Assembly (NCBI GenBank): GCA_014874175.1
Contig: JACWAD010000009.1
Coordinates: forward strand, 1 to 38,921
DNA: 38,921 bases
Direction of reading: 5' to 3'
Source of the DNA: Thermoleophilia bacterium
GTDB taxonomy: Bacteria; Actinomycetota; Thermoleophilia; BMS3ABIN01
The translations under genes and the position numbers were made by a program. Positions 7,258 to 16,515 of this stretch are shown here, one piece after another (positions within the stretch are counted from its first letter, which is position 1; the number at the start of each line of letters is the position of its first letter). Under the pieces are notes generated by a model that was given only the letters and a program-made list of their open reading frames with translations, was not told the DNA's origin and searched no databases.

Positions 7258-8892
7258 TCACTTGCCGGCGGCCGGCTCAAAGCGGCAGTCGGCCACGGCT
7301 GCGTCACTTTGATTTGCAGGCAGAAGCGTGGGACTGGGCCAGGCGCAGCCGCCCCGGGCCAGCAGCACTTCCGCATGCTCGGGACCCATGCTCCCGGCTG
7401 CATAATTGGGAAAATCAGTCGCCGGCCGGGATTGCCAGTATTCCAGGACGGGCGTCAGAATTGACCAGGCTGCCTCCACCTGGTCGGCGCGCATGAAAGT
7501 GGTGGCGTCACCTGTCATCAAATCCCAGAGAAGGGTCTTGTAAGCATCCGGGAGCGGTTCGCTGAAGGCGTCGCCATAATTAAAGTGCATGCTGACCGGC
7601 TCCAGGATCATCTCCGCCCCCGGCTTCTTGGCCTGAAACCTGAGCGAAATTCCCTCTTGCGGCTGAATGCAGAGGATCAGCGCCGCCGGCAGCCAGTTCA
7701 CAACTGCCTCGGGAGGGAAGGATTGGTGCGGCACCTGGCGGAAATGAATTACAATCTCCGACACCTGCTGCGCCAGCCGCTTGCCGGTGCGCAGGTAAAA
7801 GGGCACGTCCTGCCAGCGCCAGTTGTCGACAAAAAGCTCAAGTGCCGCAAAGGTTTCCGTGTTTGAATCGGCGGCGACCCCTGGCTCCTGGCGGTAACCC
7901 GGCACCTTCTTGCCGTCTATGGTTCCCGGACCGTACTGGCCACGCGCGGCGAACTCCCAGGCTGCATCCGCGGGTATCCGGCGCACGGCGTGCAAAACGT
8001 CAACTTTCTTGTTTCGCACCTCATCGGCCTCAAAAGAAACGGGCGGCTCCATTGCTATCAGGCAAAGCAGCTGCAGCAGGTGATTCTGGACCATGTCGCG
8101 CAGGGCGCCGGCGCCTTCGTAATAACTGCCGCGCCGCTCCAGCCCTACCTGCTCCGCGACGGTTATGGTGACGTAGTCAACATAACGGCGGTCCCAGACA
8201 GGCTCGAAGAGGACATTGGCAAACCGGAAGGCGAGGATGTTGCGCACGGTCTCCTTGCCGAGGTAGTGGTCAATCCGGAATATCTGCCGTTCATTAAACC
8301 TGCTCAGCAGGGTGCGGTTGATCTCAAGCATGGATTTGAGATCGTGCCCGATCGGCTTTTCCACCAGAATGCGGGATTGATTCCTTTCCCGGGCCAGGCC
8401 GGCCCTGCCCAGCATGTCGACAATGACGGCGAAGAAACGGGGCGGGGTGGCCAGGTAAAACAGTTCAACGGCTTTGCGCTCCCATTCCTGCTCAAGCCCG
8501 GCCAGCAGTCTTTTCAACTGTGTATAGGCGGATTTGTCGGCAAAGTCGGCCCTAAAGTAGCTGAAGTGGCTGCCGAACTCCTTCCAGTCTTTCTCCCGGA
8601 TTTGATGCTGGGCGAAGCGTCTCGCCCCGCCCCGGAATCGTTCCAGCAACCCCGTCTCGTTGAGCGGGAGGGCGTCCACGATGATAACTGCAAAATAATC
8701 AGGCAGGCAACCGTCCTTGAAAAGGTCAAACAGGGCTGGCACCAACTTTCGCCAGGCGAGGTCGCCAGCGCCGCCAAAGATGACAAGCATGGCCGGTTCG
8801 GGCGGGCGCCTGTAGGAAGAGAGGCCCGTTAATGTGCCGATTGGAAGCTCCTTTCGAATTTGCGCTTTTGCATTTATTTTGACAGGTTTCAT
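7258..8892 (-). CDS. zwf: Glucose-6-phosphate 1-dehydrogenase
   Basis: The enzyme oxidises glucose 6-phosphate to 6-phosphogluconolactone with NADP (or NAD), the first step of the oxidative pentose phosphate pathway. I start at the ATG at 8892 because a GGGAAGGGAA tract lies directly upstream; the frame stays open further 5' but without a ribosome site. The 544-residue product is somewhat longer than the usual 480-510, with about 36 residues before the nucleotide loop GGAGDLA at 40-46. Substrate motifs are EKP at 178-180 and RIDHYLGKE at 206-214, holding the catalytic His. It is the first gene of zwf-cydA-cydB. Its partner gnd lies at the other end of the nuo cluster, an uncommon arrangement. 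Confidence 0.95.
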   Translation of the reverse strand: MKPVKINAKAQIRKELPIGTLTGLSSYRRPPEPAMLVIFGGAGDLAWRKLVPALFDLFKDGCLPDYFAVIIVDALPLNETGLLERFRGGARRFAQHQIREKDWKEFGSHFSYFRADFADKSAYTQLKRLLAGLEQEWERKAVELFYLATPPRFFAVIVDMLGRAGLARERNQSRILVEKPIGHDLKSMLEINRTLLSRFNERQIFRIDHYLGKETVRNILAFRFANVLFEPVWDRRYVDYVTITVAEQVGLERRGSYYEGAGALRDMVQNHLLQLLCLIAMEPPVSFEADEVRNKKVDVLHAVRRIPADAAWEFAARGQYGPGTIDGKKVPGYRQEPGVAADSNTETFAALELFVDNWRWQDVPFYLRTGKRLAQQVSEIVIHFRQVPHQSFPPEAVVNWLPAALILCIQPQEGISLRFQAKKPGAEMILEPVSMHFNYGDAFSEPLPDAYKTLLWDLMTGDATTFMRADQVEAAWSILTPVLEYWQSRPATDFPNYAAGSMGPEHAEVLLARGGCAWPSPTLLPANQSDAAVADCRFEPAAGK

Positions 8893-8992
8893 TTCCCTTC
8901 CCTGATCGGTGGTTGGACGCCGCCGGCTCCCTTGCTCCGTTTCAGCCTCCCTGCGGCCAGGTCTCGTCAACCCCTCACAGCATCTATATTTC

Positions 8993-9011
8993 AAAATGGA
9001 TTATCATTCTC
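8993..9011 (-). promoter_or_regulatory. Fur-box-like palindrome upstream of zwf-cydAB
   Basis: On the minus strand GAGAATGATAATCCATTTT matches the 19-bp Fur consensus in about 14 positions, with the core GATAAT intact. It lies about 100 bp upstream of the chosen zwf start. AT-rich sequence can match by chance, so regulation by a Fur-family protein is only a possibility. Confidence 0.25.
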
Positions 9012-9022
9012 ATTTAACTGAT

Positions 9023-9157
9023 CATCCTACTGGCTCAGGATGGACAATGACTTGTCGTTCCGAGGAACCCCTTCGGTCTTCGCTCAGGGCAAGCTCCGAC
9101 GACGAAGAATCTGGGTTATAAAATCGAGATCCTTCGGCTTCGCCTCAGGATGACAAG
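9023..9157. repeat. Palindromic intergenic repeat element
   Basis: Between the nuoN stop and zwf there is an inverted-repeat element. Its outer ends CTTGTCGTTCCGAGG (9051-9065) and the complement of CCTCAGGATGACAAG (9143-9157) match imperfectly. An inner pair, CGAAGAATCT and AGATCCTTCG, flanks a GGGTTATAAAATCG centre at about 9103-9134. Just before it, CATCCT (9023-9028) and AGGATG (9037-9042) form another hairpin. CTCAGGATGGACA (9034-9046) repeats the right-end sequence directly, as if a truncated copy lay to the left. Elements with this CTTCGCTCAGGATGACA wording are common as dispersed non-coding repeats in environmental genomes. It may also act as a terminator for the nuo transcript. Confidence 0.75.
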
Positions 9158-9195
9158 CCTCCCGAGCTAACTGGGTGTTCATTTTCATTTAAATG

Positions 9196-10629
9196 TCATT
9201 TCAGATTGGCTGTCTTCTCTATCATGTCAATAAATGGCGCCGGATAAACCCCCAGCCAGAAAATCACCCCCAGCGCCGCCGACAACGCCAGGCTGCCGGC
9301 CAAAGGGAAAGAGGCGCTTTCCCGCAAGCCAGCCTCTCGCGGCCGCATGTACATCATCACAACCAGGCGCAGGTAGTAGTAGATGCTGATGCCGCTGCCT
9401 GCCACCATCGAAAAAACAAGCAGCCACAGCGAGGAGCCGGTGCCCGCGTCCAACAGGTAGAACTTGCCGATAAAACCCGCCGTCATGGGAATTCCCGCCA
9501 GCGAAAACAGAATCACGGCAAACGCCGCCGCCAGCCAAGGCCGGCGCCAGAAAAGGCCGCGGTAATCATGCACTGCCTCGGCTTCGGCTCCGCCGCGCAG
9601 CGGCATCACCGCCAGCACGCCAAATGCTCCCAGCATCGTTGCCAAGTAGGCAGACAGGTAAAAAGTGACGGCCGTGACTGCCAGGGGGCCGTCCGCCAAA
9701 AAAGCCACCAGCAGGTAGCCCAGGTGGGCAATTGATGAATATGCCAGCATCCGCTTGACATTGTCCTGAAGCAGCGCCAGCAAATTGCCGGCCAGCATGG
9801 AGGCGACGGCGACGATGGTAAAAAGCAGGAACAGGTGGGCGTGCGGGCGGATGCCAACCTGGCCAAAGAACCGCAGCGCCAGCGCGAAAACTCCCACCTT
9901 GGAGACGGTAGCCACAAACGCAGTTACCGGCGCCGGCGCTCCCTGGTACACATCCGGCGCCCACATATGAAAGGGCACCAGCGCCAGTTTGAAGCCCAGG
10001 CCGACTGCCATCAGCCCCAGGCCGGTCGCAACCAGGGCGCCGCCGCCGTCCCAGGATCCGGACAGCGCTGCCAGGCGGGCAAATTCCATCGTTCCGGTCT
10101 GGGCGTAAACCAGGGCCATGCCAAACAACAGAAAGGTTGTTGATACTGATGCCAGAATCAGGTACTTCACCCCGGCTTCGATGTTAACGCGGCCGCGCGG
10201 ATATGCGATGAGGACAAAGAGGGAAGAGCTAACCAGCTCCAGCCCCAGAAACAGGGAAGCAAAGTGGCTGCTGCTGGCCATGACGGCGGCGCCGAGGGCG
10301 GCGAGCAGCAGCAGCAGATACAATTCCTCCTGCTGGCCTTCACGCCGGCGCAGGTAAACAAAGGAAAACAGGGCCACGCCAAAGGTGGCCGCCAGGATAA
10401 GGCCGGTATAAAAAAGGGCGTATCCGTCAATGACCAGCAAAGAAGTCACATTCCTGGGTCCGGCCTGAGCCGCCACCGGCAGCATGGCGGCAGCTCCGGC
10501 AAGCCCTGCCAGGGTGATCAAAAGCACAAACAAGTGGCTGCGGCGAACCGAAACAGCCAGCATGATCAAGACCGCAGCAGAAGCCATCACTGTCAGAGGC
10601 AGCAGCGAGACAAAGTCCTGGCCGCTCAA
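9196..10629 (-). CDS. nuoN: NADH-quinone oxidoreductase subunit N
   Basis: This 477-residue antiporter-like subunit of complex I has about 14 membrane helices. GLELVSSSLFVLIAY contains the conserved TM5 Glu, and LALVPFHMWAPDVYQGAP the signature region before the TM7-8 Lys helix (VSKVGVF). It is one of three proton-channel subunits. It starts at a TTG that overlaps the nuoM stop (TTGA) and is preceded by GGAGG. It is the last gene of the nuo cluster, followed by the palindromic repeat. Confidence 0.95.
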   Translation of the reverse strand: MSGQDFVSLLPLTVMASAAVLIMLAVSVRRSHLFVLLITLAGLAGAAAMLPVAAQAGPRNVTSLLVIDGYALFYTGLILAATFGVALFSFVYLRRREGQQEELYLLLLLAALGAAVMASSSHFASLFLGLELVSSSLFVLIAYPRGRVNIEAGVKYLILASVSTTFLLFGMALVYAQTGTMEFARLAALSGSWDGGGALVATGLGLMAVGLGFKLALVPFHMWAPDVYQGAPAPVTAFVATVSKVGVFALALRFFGQVGIRPHAHLFLLFTIVAVASMLAGNLLALLQDNVKRMLAYSSIAHLGYLLVAFLADGPLAVTAVTFYLSAYLATMLGAFGVLAVMPLRGGAEAEAVHDYRGLFWRRPWLAAAFAVILFSLAGIPMTAGFIGKFYLLDAGTGSSLWLLVFSMVAGSGISIYYYLRLVVMMYMRPREAGLRESASFPLAGSLALSAALGVIFWLGVYPAPFIDMIEKTANLK

Positions 10630-12185
10630 GATCCGCCTCCCTGGCGGCGGACGCCTGCCACGGGGCCAGGCTGCGCCCCTGGATCTGCCTTGTGCGGCCG
10701 GTGGTATCCGGCCGCGTAGCCGCTCAGCTTCTTAATAGCCCCGCGCGCCGTATTTAGCACCGGCTGCGGGTAAAGGCCCAGCGCCGTGATCACGACTATC
10801 AGCGCAGCCATTACCGCGCTTTCGCGCAGGTTGTAATCCGGAAGCCGCAACTTGCGCCTGTTAACGCCCAGAAACACTCCCTGAACCAGCCAGAGAGCAT
10901 AAACAGTGGACACAATAAAGCCGAGTGAGGCCAGCACCGCCAGCGGAATGCTTGCCTGGTAAGCTCCCAGGAGCACCAGGAACTCGCCGACGAAGTTCCC
11001 CAGACCGGGGAGGCCCAGCGAGGCCAGGGCAAACAGAAGTGCGGCGCCGCCCATCCGCGGCATCATAGACCACAAGCCACCCATGCGGTCTATATCGCGG
11101 CTATGGATGCGGTCCTGGAGGTCGCCGGCGATCACAAACAACGCCCCGGTGCTGACGCCGTGCGCAATCATGACAATGACAGCGCCCTCTAGCGCCAGCT
11201 GGTTCCATGCAAATACCCCCAGCAGGACAAACCCCATGTGGCTGATGCTGGTGTAGGCAACCATCCGCTTCAGGTCTGTCTGGGTAAAAGCAAGCAGGGC
11301 GCCGTATAAAATGCCCGCCACAGCCAGCGTCATCGCCAGCGGCGAAAAATCTGAGGCAGCGTGGGGGAAGAGGGGGATAAGGAAGCGCAGCATGCCAAAA
11401 GCGCCCACCTTCAGAACCAGGCCGGCCAGATGGACGCTGCCGGCCGTCGGGGCCTCCGTGTGGGCGTCAGGCAGCCAGGAATGAAGCGGCAGCACCGGAA
11501 GCTTGACGGCAAAGGCAATAAAAAAGCCAAGCATCAGCGCCATTTCCGTAAAAGAGGACATCGGCGTGCCCAGAAGCTTCAGATAATCAAAGGTGTAATT
11601 GCCGCTGGCGCGGCCATGGACAAAGTAAAGACCCAGGATCGCCACCAGCATCACAAGGCTGCTGGCCTGGGTGAAAATAAAGAATTTAAGTGTCGCGTAA
11701 ACGCGGTTCTCGTGCCCCCAGATACCGATGATGAAATAAAGAGGCATCAGCATCAACTCCCAAAAGAAATAAAACAGGAACAGGTCAACCGCCAGAAATA
11801 CGCCGCTTATCGCCGCCAGGATCCAGAGAAGATTAAAATGGAAAAAACCGGTCCGGTAGCCGATGCCCTCCCAAGAGGCAACCACTGCAATTATTCCCAG
11901 AAATGTCGTGAGCAAGAGCATCAGCAGGCCGACTCCGTCCAGGGCCAGGTGAAATCTCGCCCCCAGCGCCGGAATCCAGGACAGGTCAAGCTCCGACAGC
12001 CAGCGGCCGGGCGCCGCCAGGGAACCCCCGCGGGCGAAACCGGCCCAGAGGACAGCGAGCGCAGCCAGCTCCGCCAGGAGCGCTATAAGCGAAATCCACC
12101 GCGGCCAGGCATCCCCCCGGCTGGCAGCCAGCCAGGCAAGCAGCCCTCCCGCAAACGGCAACAGAATTAACCAGGCCAGGATCAT
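10626..12185 (-). CDS. nuoM: NADH-quinone oxidoreductase subunit M
   Basis: This 519-residue proton-channel subunit has YFFWELMLMPLYFIIGIWG with the key TM5 Glu, and KLPVLPLHSWLPDAHTEAPT with the TM7 Lys and the classic NuoM signature. The ATG overlaps the nuoL stop by two bases (TGATG). The last 30 residues after KKLSGYAAGY are hydrophilic, Pro/Gly/Arg-rich and unlike the family; they may simply be a lineage-specific tail running into the nuoN start. Confidence 0.96.
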   Translation of the reverse strand: MILAWLILLPFAGGLLAWLAASRGDAWPRWISLIALLAELAALAVLWAGFARGGSLAAPGRWLSELDLSWIPALGARFHLALDGVGLLMLLLTTFLGIIAVVASWEGIGYRTGFFHFNLLWILAAISGVFLAVDLFLFYFFWELMLMPLYFIIGIWGHENRVYATLKFFIFTQASSLVMLVAILGLYFVHGRASGNYTFDYLKLLGTPMSSFTEMALMLGFFIAFAVKLPVLPLHSWLPDAHTEAPTAGSVHLAGLVLKVGAFGMLRFLIPLFPHAASDFSPLAMTLAVAGILYGALLAFTQTDLKRMVAYTSISHMGFVLLGVFAWNQLALEGAVIVMIAHGVSTGALFVIAGDLQDRIHSRDIDRMGGLWSMMPRMGGAALLFALASLGLPGLGNFVGEFLVLLGAYQASIPLAVLASLGFIVSTVYALWLVQGVFLGVNRRKLRLPDYNLRESAVMAALIVVITALGLYPQPVLNTARGAIKKLSGYAAGYHRPHKADPGAQPGPVAGVRRQGGGS

Positions 12186-14059
12186 CAGTTCACCGTCAAA
12201 AGCAGAATGATTATGGCGCCGGCGGCAATGCCGGCCGCGTACCAGCGCGTCCGGCCCGTCTGCGTCCTGCCCAGCAGCCGCCCGGCGGCGGCTGCAAGCC
12301 GGGCCGCTCCCGTAAAGGCAAGGTCAGGCAGGTCGCTTCGGCCCGCGCGGGCCAGCCATGAGTAGGGCAGGACAAAACCATGGTCGTAAAACCAGTCAAA
12401 TCCCCAGCCGGAAAACCACCAGCGGTGAAGCAGGCCTCCCGCGGAAGACGCCGCCAGCGCCCCGGCTCCGGCAGGCCGGCGCAGAAACAGCTGATACGCC
12501 AGGTAAATGCCGGCCAGGCTGGCCGCAGCGGCGATCACCTCGAAGACCAGCTGGGCGCCGGCGCCGATGCCCGCGGCCTGCTTAAACGGGGGCAGAGCAT
12601 GATGTAAGAAACGGGACAGAAGCGGCACCCCCGGCGCCTCCACAAATCCGCCCGCCAGCGAAAGCGCGGCCAGCGCCACCAGCGGAGCCTTGATGGAAAA
12701 TCCCGGCAGACTGCCGGCCCGGGCGCGGGCGCGGCCAAAAAAGGTCAGAAAAACCATGCGAAATGTGTAGATTGATGTCAAAAAGGCTCCCGCCAGGCCG
12801 GCGGCCCAGAGCCAGCCGCTGCCTGATGCCGATGACCAAGCGTCCCAAAGAATAAGATCCTTGCTGTAAAAACCGGCGGTGATCAAGGGAAGCGCAGACA
12901 GCGAAGCGGCGCCGGCCAGGAATGTCCAGAAGGCAAGCGGCAGCTGCTTGCGCAGCCCTCCCATCCGGAACATGTCATGCTCATCCGCCAGGCTCTTGAT
13001 CACCACGCCTGCTGCAAGGAAGAGAAGGGCCTTGAAAAAAGCGTGGGTCATAAAATGAAAGATTGCCGCCGACCAGGCGCCCACCCCCAGGGCCAGGAAC
13101 ATATAGCCGACCTGGCTGATGGTGGAGTAGGCTAGCACCCGCTTAATATCCCGCTGGACAAGGGCGCTAAACCCCGCCAGCAGCAGGGTCACGGCGCCGA
13201 TTACCGCCACCAGCAGGCGTACATGCGGAGCGAGGCTGAAAAGCACATTCGTGCGGGCGATAAGGTATACGCCGGCGGTCACCATCGTCGCTGCGTGAAT
13301 GAGAGCGCTCACGGGGGTGGGGCCGGCCATCGCGTCCGGAAGCCAGGTCTGCAGTGGCAGCTGGGCCGACTTGCCCAAAGCGCCGCCCAGCAGCAGCAGG
13401 GCGGCGGCAACAGCCAGGCCCGAGCCGGCCTGCCAGTGGGCGGAGGCCAGCCTGAGCAGCTCCTGGATATCCAGTGTGCCCAGCCTAGCAAAGAGGAGGA
13501 AAAGGCCGATTGCCATGGATGTGTCGCCCACGCGCGTGACGATAAAAGCCTTGCGCGCCGCCCGGCCGTTGGCGGCGTCTTTATACCAGAAGCCGATGAG
13601 CAGGTAGCTGCACAGGCCCACACCCTCCCAGCCCAGGTAAAGCAGGACGAGATTGTCAGCCAGCACCAGCGTCAGCATGAAGCCGACAAACAGGTTCATG
13701 TAGGCAAAGAAACGGCGTCCTTCGCCGGCAGACATGAAGCTGCCCGAATAAACATGAATCAGGAAGCTGACAATAGATATAACCAGCACCATAACCAGCG
13801 AGAGCGCATCCAGGTAAAGCGAGATCCCCGGGGCAAACCCGCCCACTTTCATCCAGGTCCAAAGCGTCTGCGTATAGGCGTAACCCCGCGGGGGAGAAAT
13901 CAGAAAGGCGGCAGAAAGGACCAGCGTCGCCAGCGCCGAAAGGCCCACCGACCCGGCGCCGACAACGGCGGCGCGCCTGCCGAGGCGGCGGCCTCCCAGC
14001 GCCAGCGCCGCAAACCCGGCAAAAGGAAAGAATGGTATCAGAAACAGCAGTCTCAGCAC
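12185..14059 (-). CDS. nuoL: NADH-quinone oxidoreductase subunit L
   Basis: This is the largest antiporter-like subunit at 624 residues, normal for the family and long enough to include the lateral helix HL and its C-terminal anchor. LYLGWEGVGLCSYLLIGFWY carries the TM5 Glu region. GKSAQLPLQTWLPDAMAGPT and SALIHAATMVTAGVYLIAR are diagnostic of NuoL. It starts at a GTG four bases after the nuoK stop, with GAGG eight bases upstream. Confidence 0.96.
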   Translation of the reverse strand: MLRLLFLIPFFPFAGFAALALGGRRLGRRAAVVGAGSVGLSALATLVLSAAFLISPPRGYAYTQTLWTWMKVGGFAPGISLYLDALSLVMVLVISIVSFLIHVYSGSFMSAGEGRRFFAYMNLFVGFMLTLVLADNLVLLYLGWEGVGLCSYLLIGFWYKDAANGRAARKAFIVTRVGDTSMAIGLFLLFARLGTLDIQELLRLASAHWQAGSGLAVAAALLLLGGALGKSAQLPLQTWLPDAMAGPTPVSALIHAATMVTAGVYLIARTNVLFSLAPHVRLLVAVIGAVTLLLAGFSALVQRDIKRVLAYSTISQVGYMFLALGVGAWSAAIFHFMTHAFFKALLFLAAGVVIKSLADEHDMFRMGGLRKQLPLAFWTFLAGAASLSALPLITAGFYSKDLILWDAWSSASGSGWLWAAGLAGAFLTSIYTFRMVFLTFFGRARARAGSLPGFSIKAPLVALAALSLAGGFVEAPGVPLLSRFLHHALPPFKQAAGIGAGAQLVFEVIAAAASLAGIYLAYQLFLRRPAGAGALAASSAGGLLHRWWFSGWGFDWFYDHGFVLPYSWLARAGRSDLPDLAFTGAARLAAAAGRLLGRTQTGRTRWYAAGIAAGAIIILLLTVN

Positions 14060-14063
14060 GGTT

Positions 14064-14375
14064 TTAGCCTCTCATGCTGCTTGCCCTGTCAATGTCAAGC
14101 GATTTAAGGTGGTGATAAAGCTGCAACACCAGCGCCAGGCCCAGCGAGACCTCCACCGCCGCCATGGCAAGGATGAAAATGAACATCAACTGGCCGTCGG
14201 GCTGCCGCCAGCGGGATCCGCCCACCACAAACGCCAGGCCGGAGGCGTTTACCATGATCTCGATAGACAGTAATATAAAAATGACATTGCGTCGCACGAG
14301 GACCCCGGCAAGCCCCAAGATAAAAAGGGCCGCTGCCAGCAATAGTCCATAGTTGGCGGGAACCGCGGCCATCAT
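14064..14375 (-). CDS. nuoK: NADH-quinone oxidoreductase subunit K
   Basis: This is a 103-residue, three-helix membrane subunit. It includes [19 protein letters not shown], then [14 protein letters not shown] with the conserved Glu, and a second membrane Glu in [14 protein letters not shown]. The start is taken at the first of two adjacent ATGs (14375), whose ATGA overlaps the nuoJ stop. The same frame stays open far upstream inside nuoJ, but that extension would not be NuoK-like. Confidence 0.94.
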   Translation of the reverse strand: MMAAVPANYGLLLAAALFILGLAGVLVRRNVIFILLSIEIMVNASGLAFVVGGSRWRQPDGQLMFIFILAMAAVEVSLGLALVLQLYHHLKSLDIDRASSMRG

Positions 14376-14914
14376 GGGGCCTGCCCTCCCGAACGGCCTG
14401 ATCCGGCAGGTCCGCCATTTCCTTCGCAGCGGCGGCCGAGATGATAGGCGCCCACCAGCCCCGCCAGCAATAACATCGAGGCCAGCTCTACACCAATCAG
14501 ATAAGGTCCGAACAGCGCAATGCCCACCTGCCTTGCTCCTACAACGGCCTCGCCGGCAGAACCCCTGCCGCCGCCCGAGACGATGATGTAGGCCAGCTCT
14601 CCCGCCAGGATCAGCGCCAGCGCCGACGGCCCCAGCCACATGCCGGGTTTTAGCCAGGCGCGCTCCAGCCGCGCCGCCTGGGGGCCGAGGTTAAGAATCA
14701 TGATTACGAATATAAATAGAACCATGATTGCCCCGGCGTAGATAATCGCCTCCAGCGCAGCCACGAAAGGCGCTCCCAGTGTGAAAAAAACAAGTGAGAC
14801 GGCCAGCAGCGATACGATCAGGTACAGAAGCGCGTGCACGGCGTTATAACGGGTAATAACGGCAAAGGTGGCCGCCACCGCAACTGCTGCCGAGATGTAA
14901 AAAGTGACTCCCAA
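14372..14914 (-). CDS. nuoJ: NADH-quinone oxidoreductase subunit J
   Basis: This is a 180-residue membrane subunit with about five helices. The signature [20 protein letters not shown] contains the TM3 pi-bulge region that couples quinone reduction to proton movement. It starts at a TTG preceded by a near-perfect GGAGGTAGC, so the rare start is well supported. The C-terminal 20 residues are Gly-rich and soluble. It lies between nuoI (13-bp gap) and nuoK (ATGA overlap). Confidence 0.94.
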   Translation of the reverse strand: MGVTFYISAAVAVAATFAVITRYNAVHALLYLIVSLLAVSLVFFTLGAPFVAALEAIIYAGAIMVLFIFVIMILNLGPQAARLERAWLKPGMWLGPSALALILAGELAYIIVSGGGRGSAGEAVVGARQVGIALFGPYLIGVELASMLLLAGLVGAYHLGRRCEGNGGPAGSGRSGGQAP

Positions 14915-14927
14915 GCTACCTCCGGGC

Positions 14928-15422
14928 TCAGGGCATCAGCTCCAGCGGATCGGTGGGGGGTTTTTCCCGCCTCGCCTCTCCCTTTTGCTTTCCGCCAATT
15001 GACACGCCGGCAACACGGTAGAAATTGTAATCATGATATTTTCCCGGCCCGCTGATAAGCAGGTCTTCCTTTTCATAGACCAGGTTCTGGCGATCATATT
15101 CGCACATCTCAAAATCAGGGGTTAGCTGGATGGCGTCAGTTGGGCAGGCCTCTTCGCAATATCCGCAAAAAATGCAGCGGGAAAAGTTGATCCGGAAAAA
15201 CGAAGGCAGGCGGCGGCCGTGCCTGTCCTCGGCCGCCTGCAGAGAGATGCAGTCAACCGGGCAGGCGGCGGCGCAAAGGTAGCAGGCGACGCAGCGCTCC
15301 TCGCCGTCCGGGTCGCGAGAGAGAACTATCCGCCCCCGCCAGCGGGGCGGCAGGTAATCGACATGCTCGGGGTACTGGACAGTTGCCCGGCGCCGGAACG
15401 CATGCAGGAAAACCTGCCACAT
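14928..15422 (-). CDS. nuoI: NADH-quinone oxidoreductase subunit I (2x[4Fe-4S])
   Basis: This 164-residue ferredoxin-like subunit carries two cluster motifs, [12 protein letters not shown] and [12 protein letters not shown], which hold clusters N6a and N6b on the path to quinone. The start is uncertain. The ATG at 15422 has no clear Shine-Dalgarno and the product would lack the first 10 or so residues usual for NuoI. The frame is open upstream and encodes a fitting KKIVSLLKS, but no ATG, GTG or TTG is available there. The upstream gap contains TTTGAAC heptads (15484-15512), so the native leader may have been altered by repeat sequence. Confidence 0.92.
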   Translation of the reverse strand: MWQVFLHAFRRRATVQYPEHVDYLPPRWRGRIVLSRDPDGEERCVACYLCAAACPVDCISLQAAEDRHGRRLPSFFRINFSRCIFCGYCEEACPTDAIQLTPDFEMCEYDRQNLVYEKEDLLISGPGKYHDYNFYRVAGVSIGGKQKGEARREKPPTDPLELMP

Positions 15423-15483
15423 GCTTTTCAGCAGACTGACTATCTTCTTACCTTCTGGTGAGCATGGTTTCTCTTTCTGCAGC

Positions 15484-15512
15484 TTTGAACTTTGAACCTG
15501 ATTGCTTTGAAC
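15484..15512. repeat. TTTGAAC heptads in the nuoH-nuoI gap
   Basis: TTTGAAC occurs at 15484-15490, 15491-15497 and, after 8 other bases, 15506-15512. The same 7-mer occurs three times in tandem just before gatD. On the nuo coding strand it reads GTTCAAA. It lies in the 94-bp nuoH-nuoI gap, one of the larger gaps in an otherwise tightly packed cluster. Confidence 0.6.
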
Positions 15513-15516
15513 TTAC

Positions 15517-16470
15517 CTACCGGGAAGCAAGCACAATTCCTCCCGTGATCACCAGATTTGCCAGCGCCAGCGGCAGCATCACCTTCCAGCCAAACGACAT
15601 CAGCTGGTCGTAGCGGGGCCTGGGAAAGGTTGCCCTGAGCAGGATAAAGAAGCAGATGAAAAACAGGGTCTTGACCGCCAGCCAGGCCAGCGGCGGCAGC
15701 AGCGGCCCCAGCCAGCCGCCAAAAAAAAGCACCGAGACAAGCACCGATATCAGGGTGACGCCCATATATTCCTCCACGAAAAAGAGAGCGAATTTCATGC
15801 CCGAATATTCGGCATGATAACCTGCAACAAGCTCTCCTTCCGCTTCCGGAAGATCAAAGGGCAGCCGGCGCGTCTCAGCTATGCCCGCCGTCAGAAAAAT
15901 AAGCATGCCGGAGAACTGGGGCGCCACGTACCAGAGCCCCTTCTGGGCCTCCACTATCTGCCTCAGGTCAAACGAGCCGGCCAGCATGACAACTCCCATC
16001 AGCGACAGGCTCATGTACACCTCGTAACTGAGCATCTGCGCCGCCGCGCGCATGCTGCCCAGTAGCGAATATTTGCTGTCCGAAGCCCAGCCCGCCAGGA
16101 CAACGCCGTACACCGTCAGCGACGACATCGCCAGGAAAAAAAGCAGCCCTATGTTAAGATCGGCCACCGCGATCCCGGGCGCGTACGTAATGACGGCAAA
16201 AGTGAGCAGCGCAGGAACAATTATTGCAGCCGGCGCCACGACAAAAACGGCCGCATCGGCAAAGGGAGGGACCCAGTCTTCCTTGGAGAGGATCTTGATC
16301 ATGTCCGCCGCCACCTGCAGCAGGCCGAAGGGGCCAACCCGGTTGGGGCCGTAGCGGTTCTGCCACAGCGCCAGCAGCCGCCTCTCCAGCCAGATCAGCC
16401 CGGCGCTTGCCGAGAGCGCGGCAATAATGACGCCAAAGACGGTGATCAGCGAAATAATGGCGCTGTACAT
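15517..16470 (-). CDS. nuoH: NADH-quinone oxidoreductase subunit H
   Basis: This is a 317-residue, eight-helix membrane subunit that forms part of the quinone chamber. Motifs include WLERRLLALWQNRYGPNRVG (TM1-2 loop), AGWASDSKYSLLGSMRAAAQ, and the acidic loop FDLPEAEGELVAGYHAEYSG that faces NuoB and NuoCD. The C-terminal FPRPRYDQLMSFGWK is also conserved. It starts at ATG 16470, 45 bp after nuoG, with only a weak GGAAAA ribosome site. Confidence 0.95.
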   Translation of the reverse strand: MYSAIISLITVFGVIIAALSASAGLIWLERRLLALWQNRYGPNRVGPFGLLQVAADMIKILSKEDWVPPFADAAVFVVAPAAIIVPALLTFAVITYAPGIAVADLNIGLLFFLAMSSLTVYGVVLAGWASDSKYSLLGSMRAAAQMLSYEVYMSLSLMGVVMLAGSFDLRQIVEAQKGLWYVAPQFSGMLIFLTAGIAETRRLPFDLPEAEGELVAGYHAEYSGMKFALFFVEEYMGVTLISVLVSVLFFGGWLGPLLPPLAWLAVKTLFFICFFILLRATFPRPRYDQLMSFGWKVMLPLALANLVITGGIVLASR

Positions 16471-16515
16471 TTTACGTAATTTTCCAGATTCACATTCTTA
16501 TACCATTTGCAAACC

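Noticed and set aside
8890-8994. N-terminal extension of zwf to 8994
   Set aside because: The extra 34 residues are low-complexity and basic, and the ATG at 8892 has a good ribosome site.
13223-14107. 294-codon plus-strand frame opposite nuoL
   Set aside because: Composition (Gln/Arg/His-rich) is typical of the reverse complement of membrane-protein genes; NuoL is certain on the other strand.
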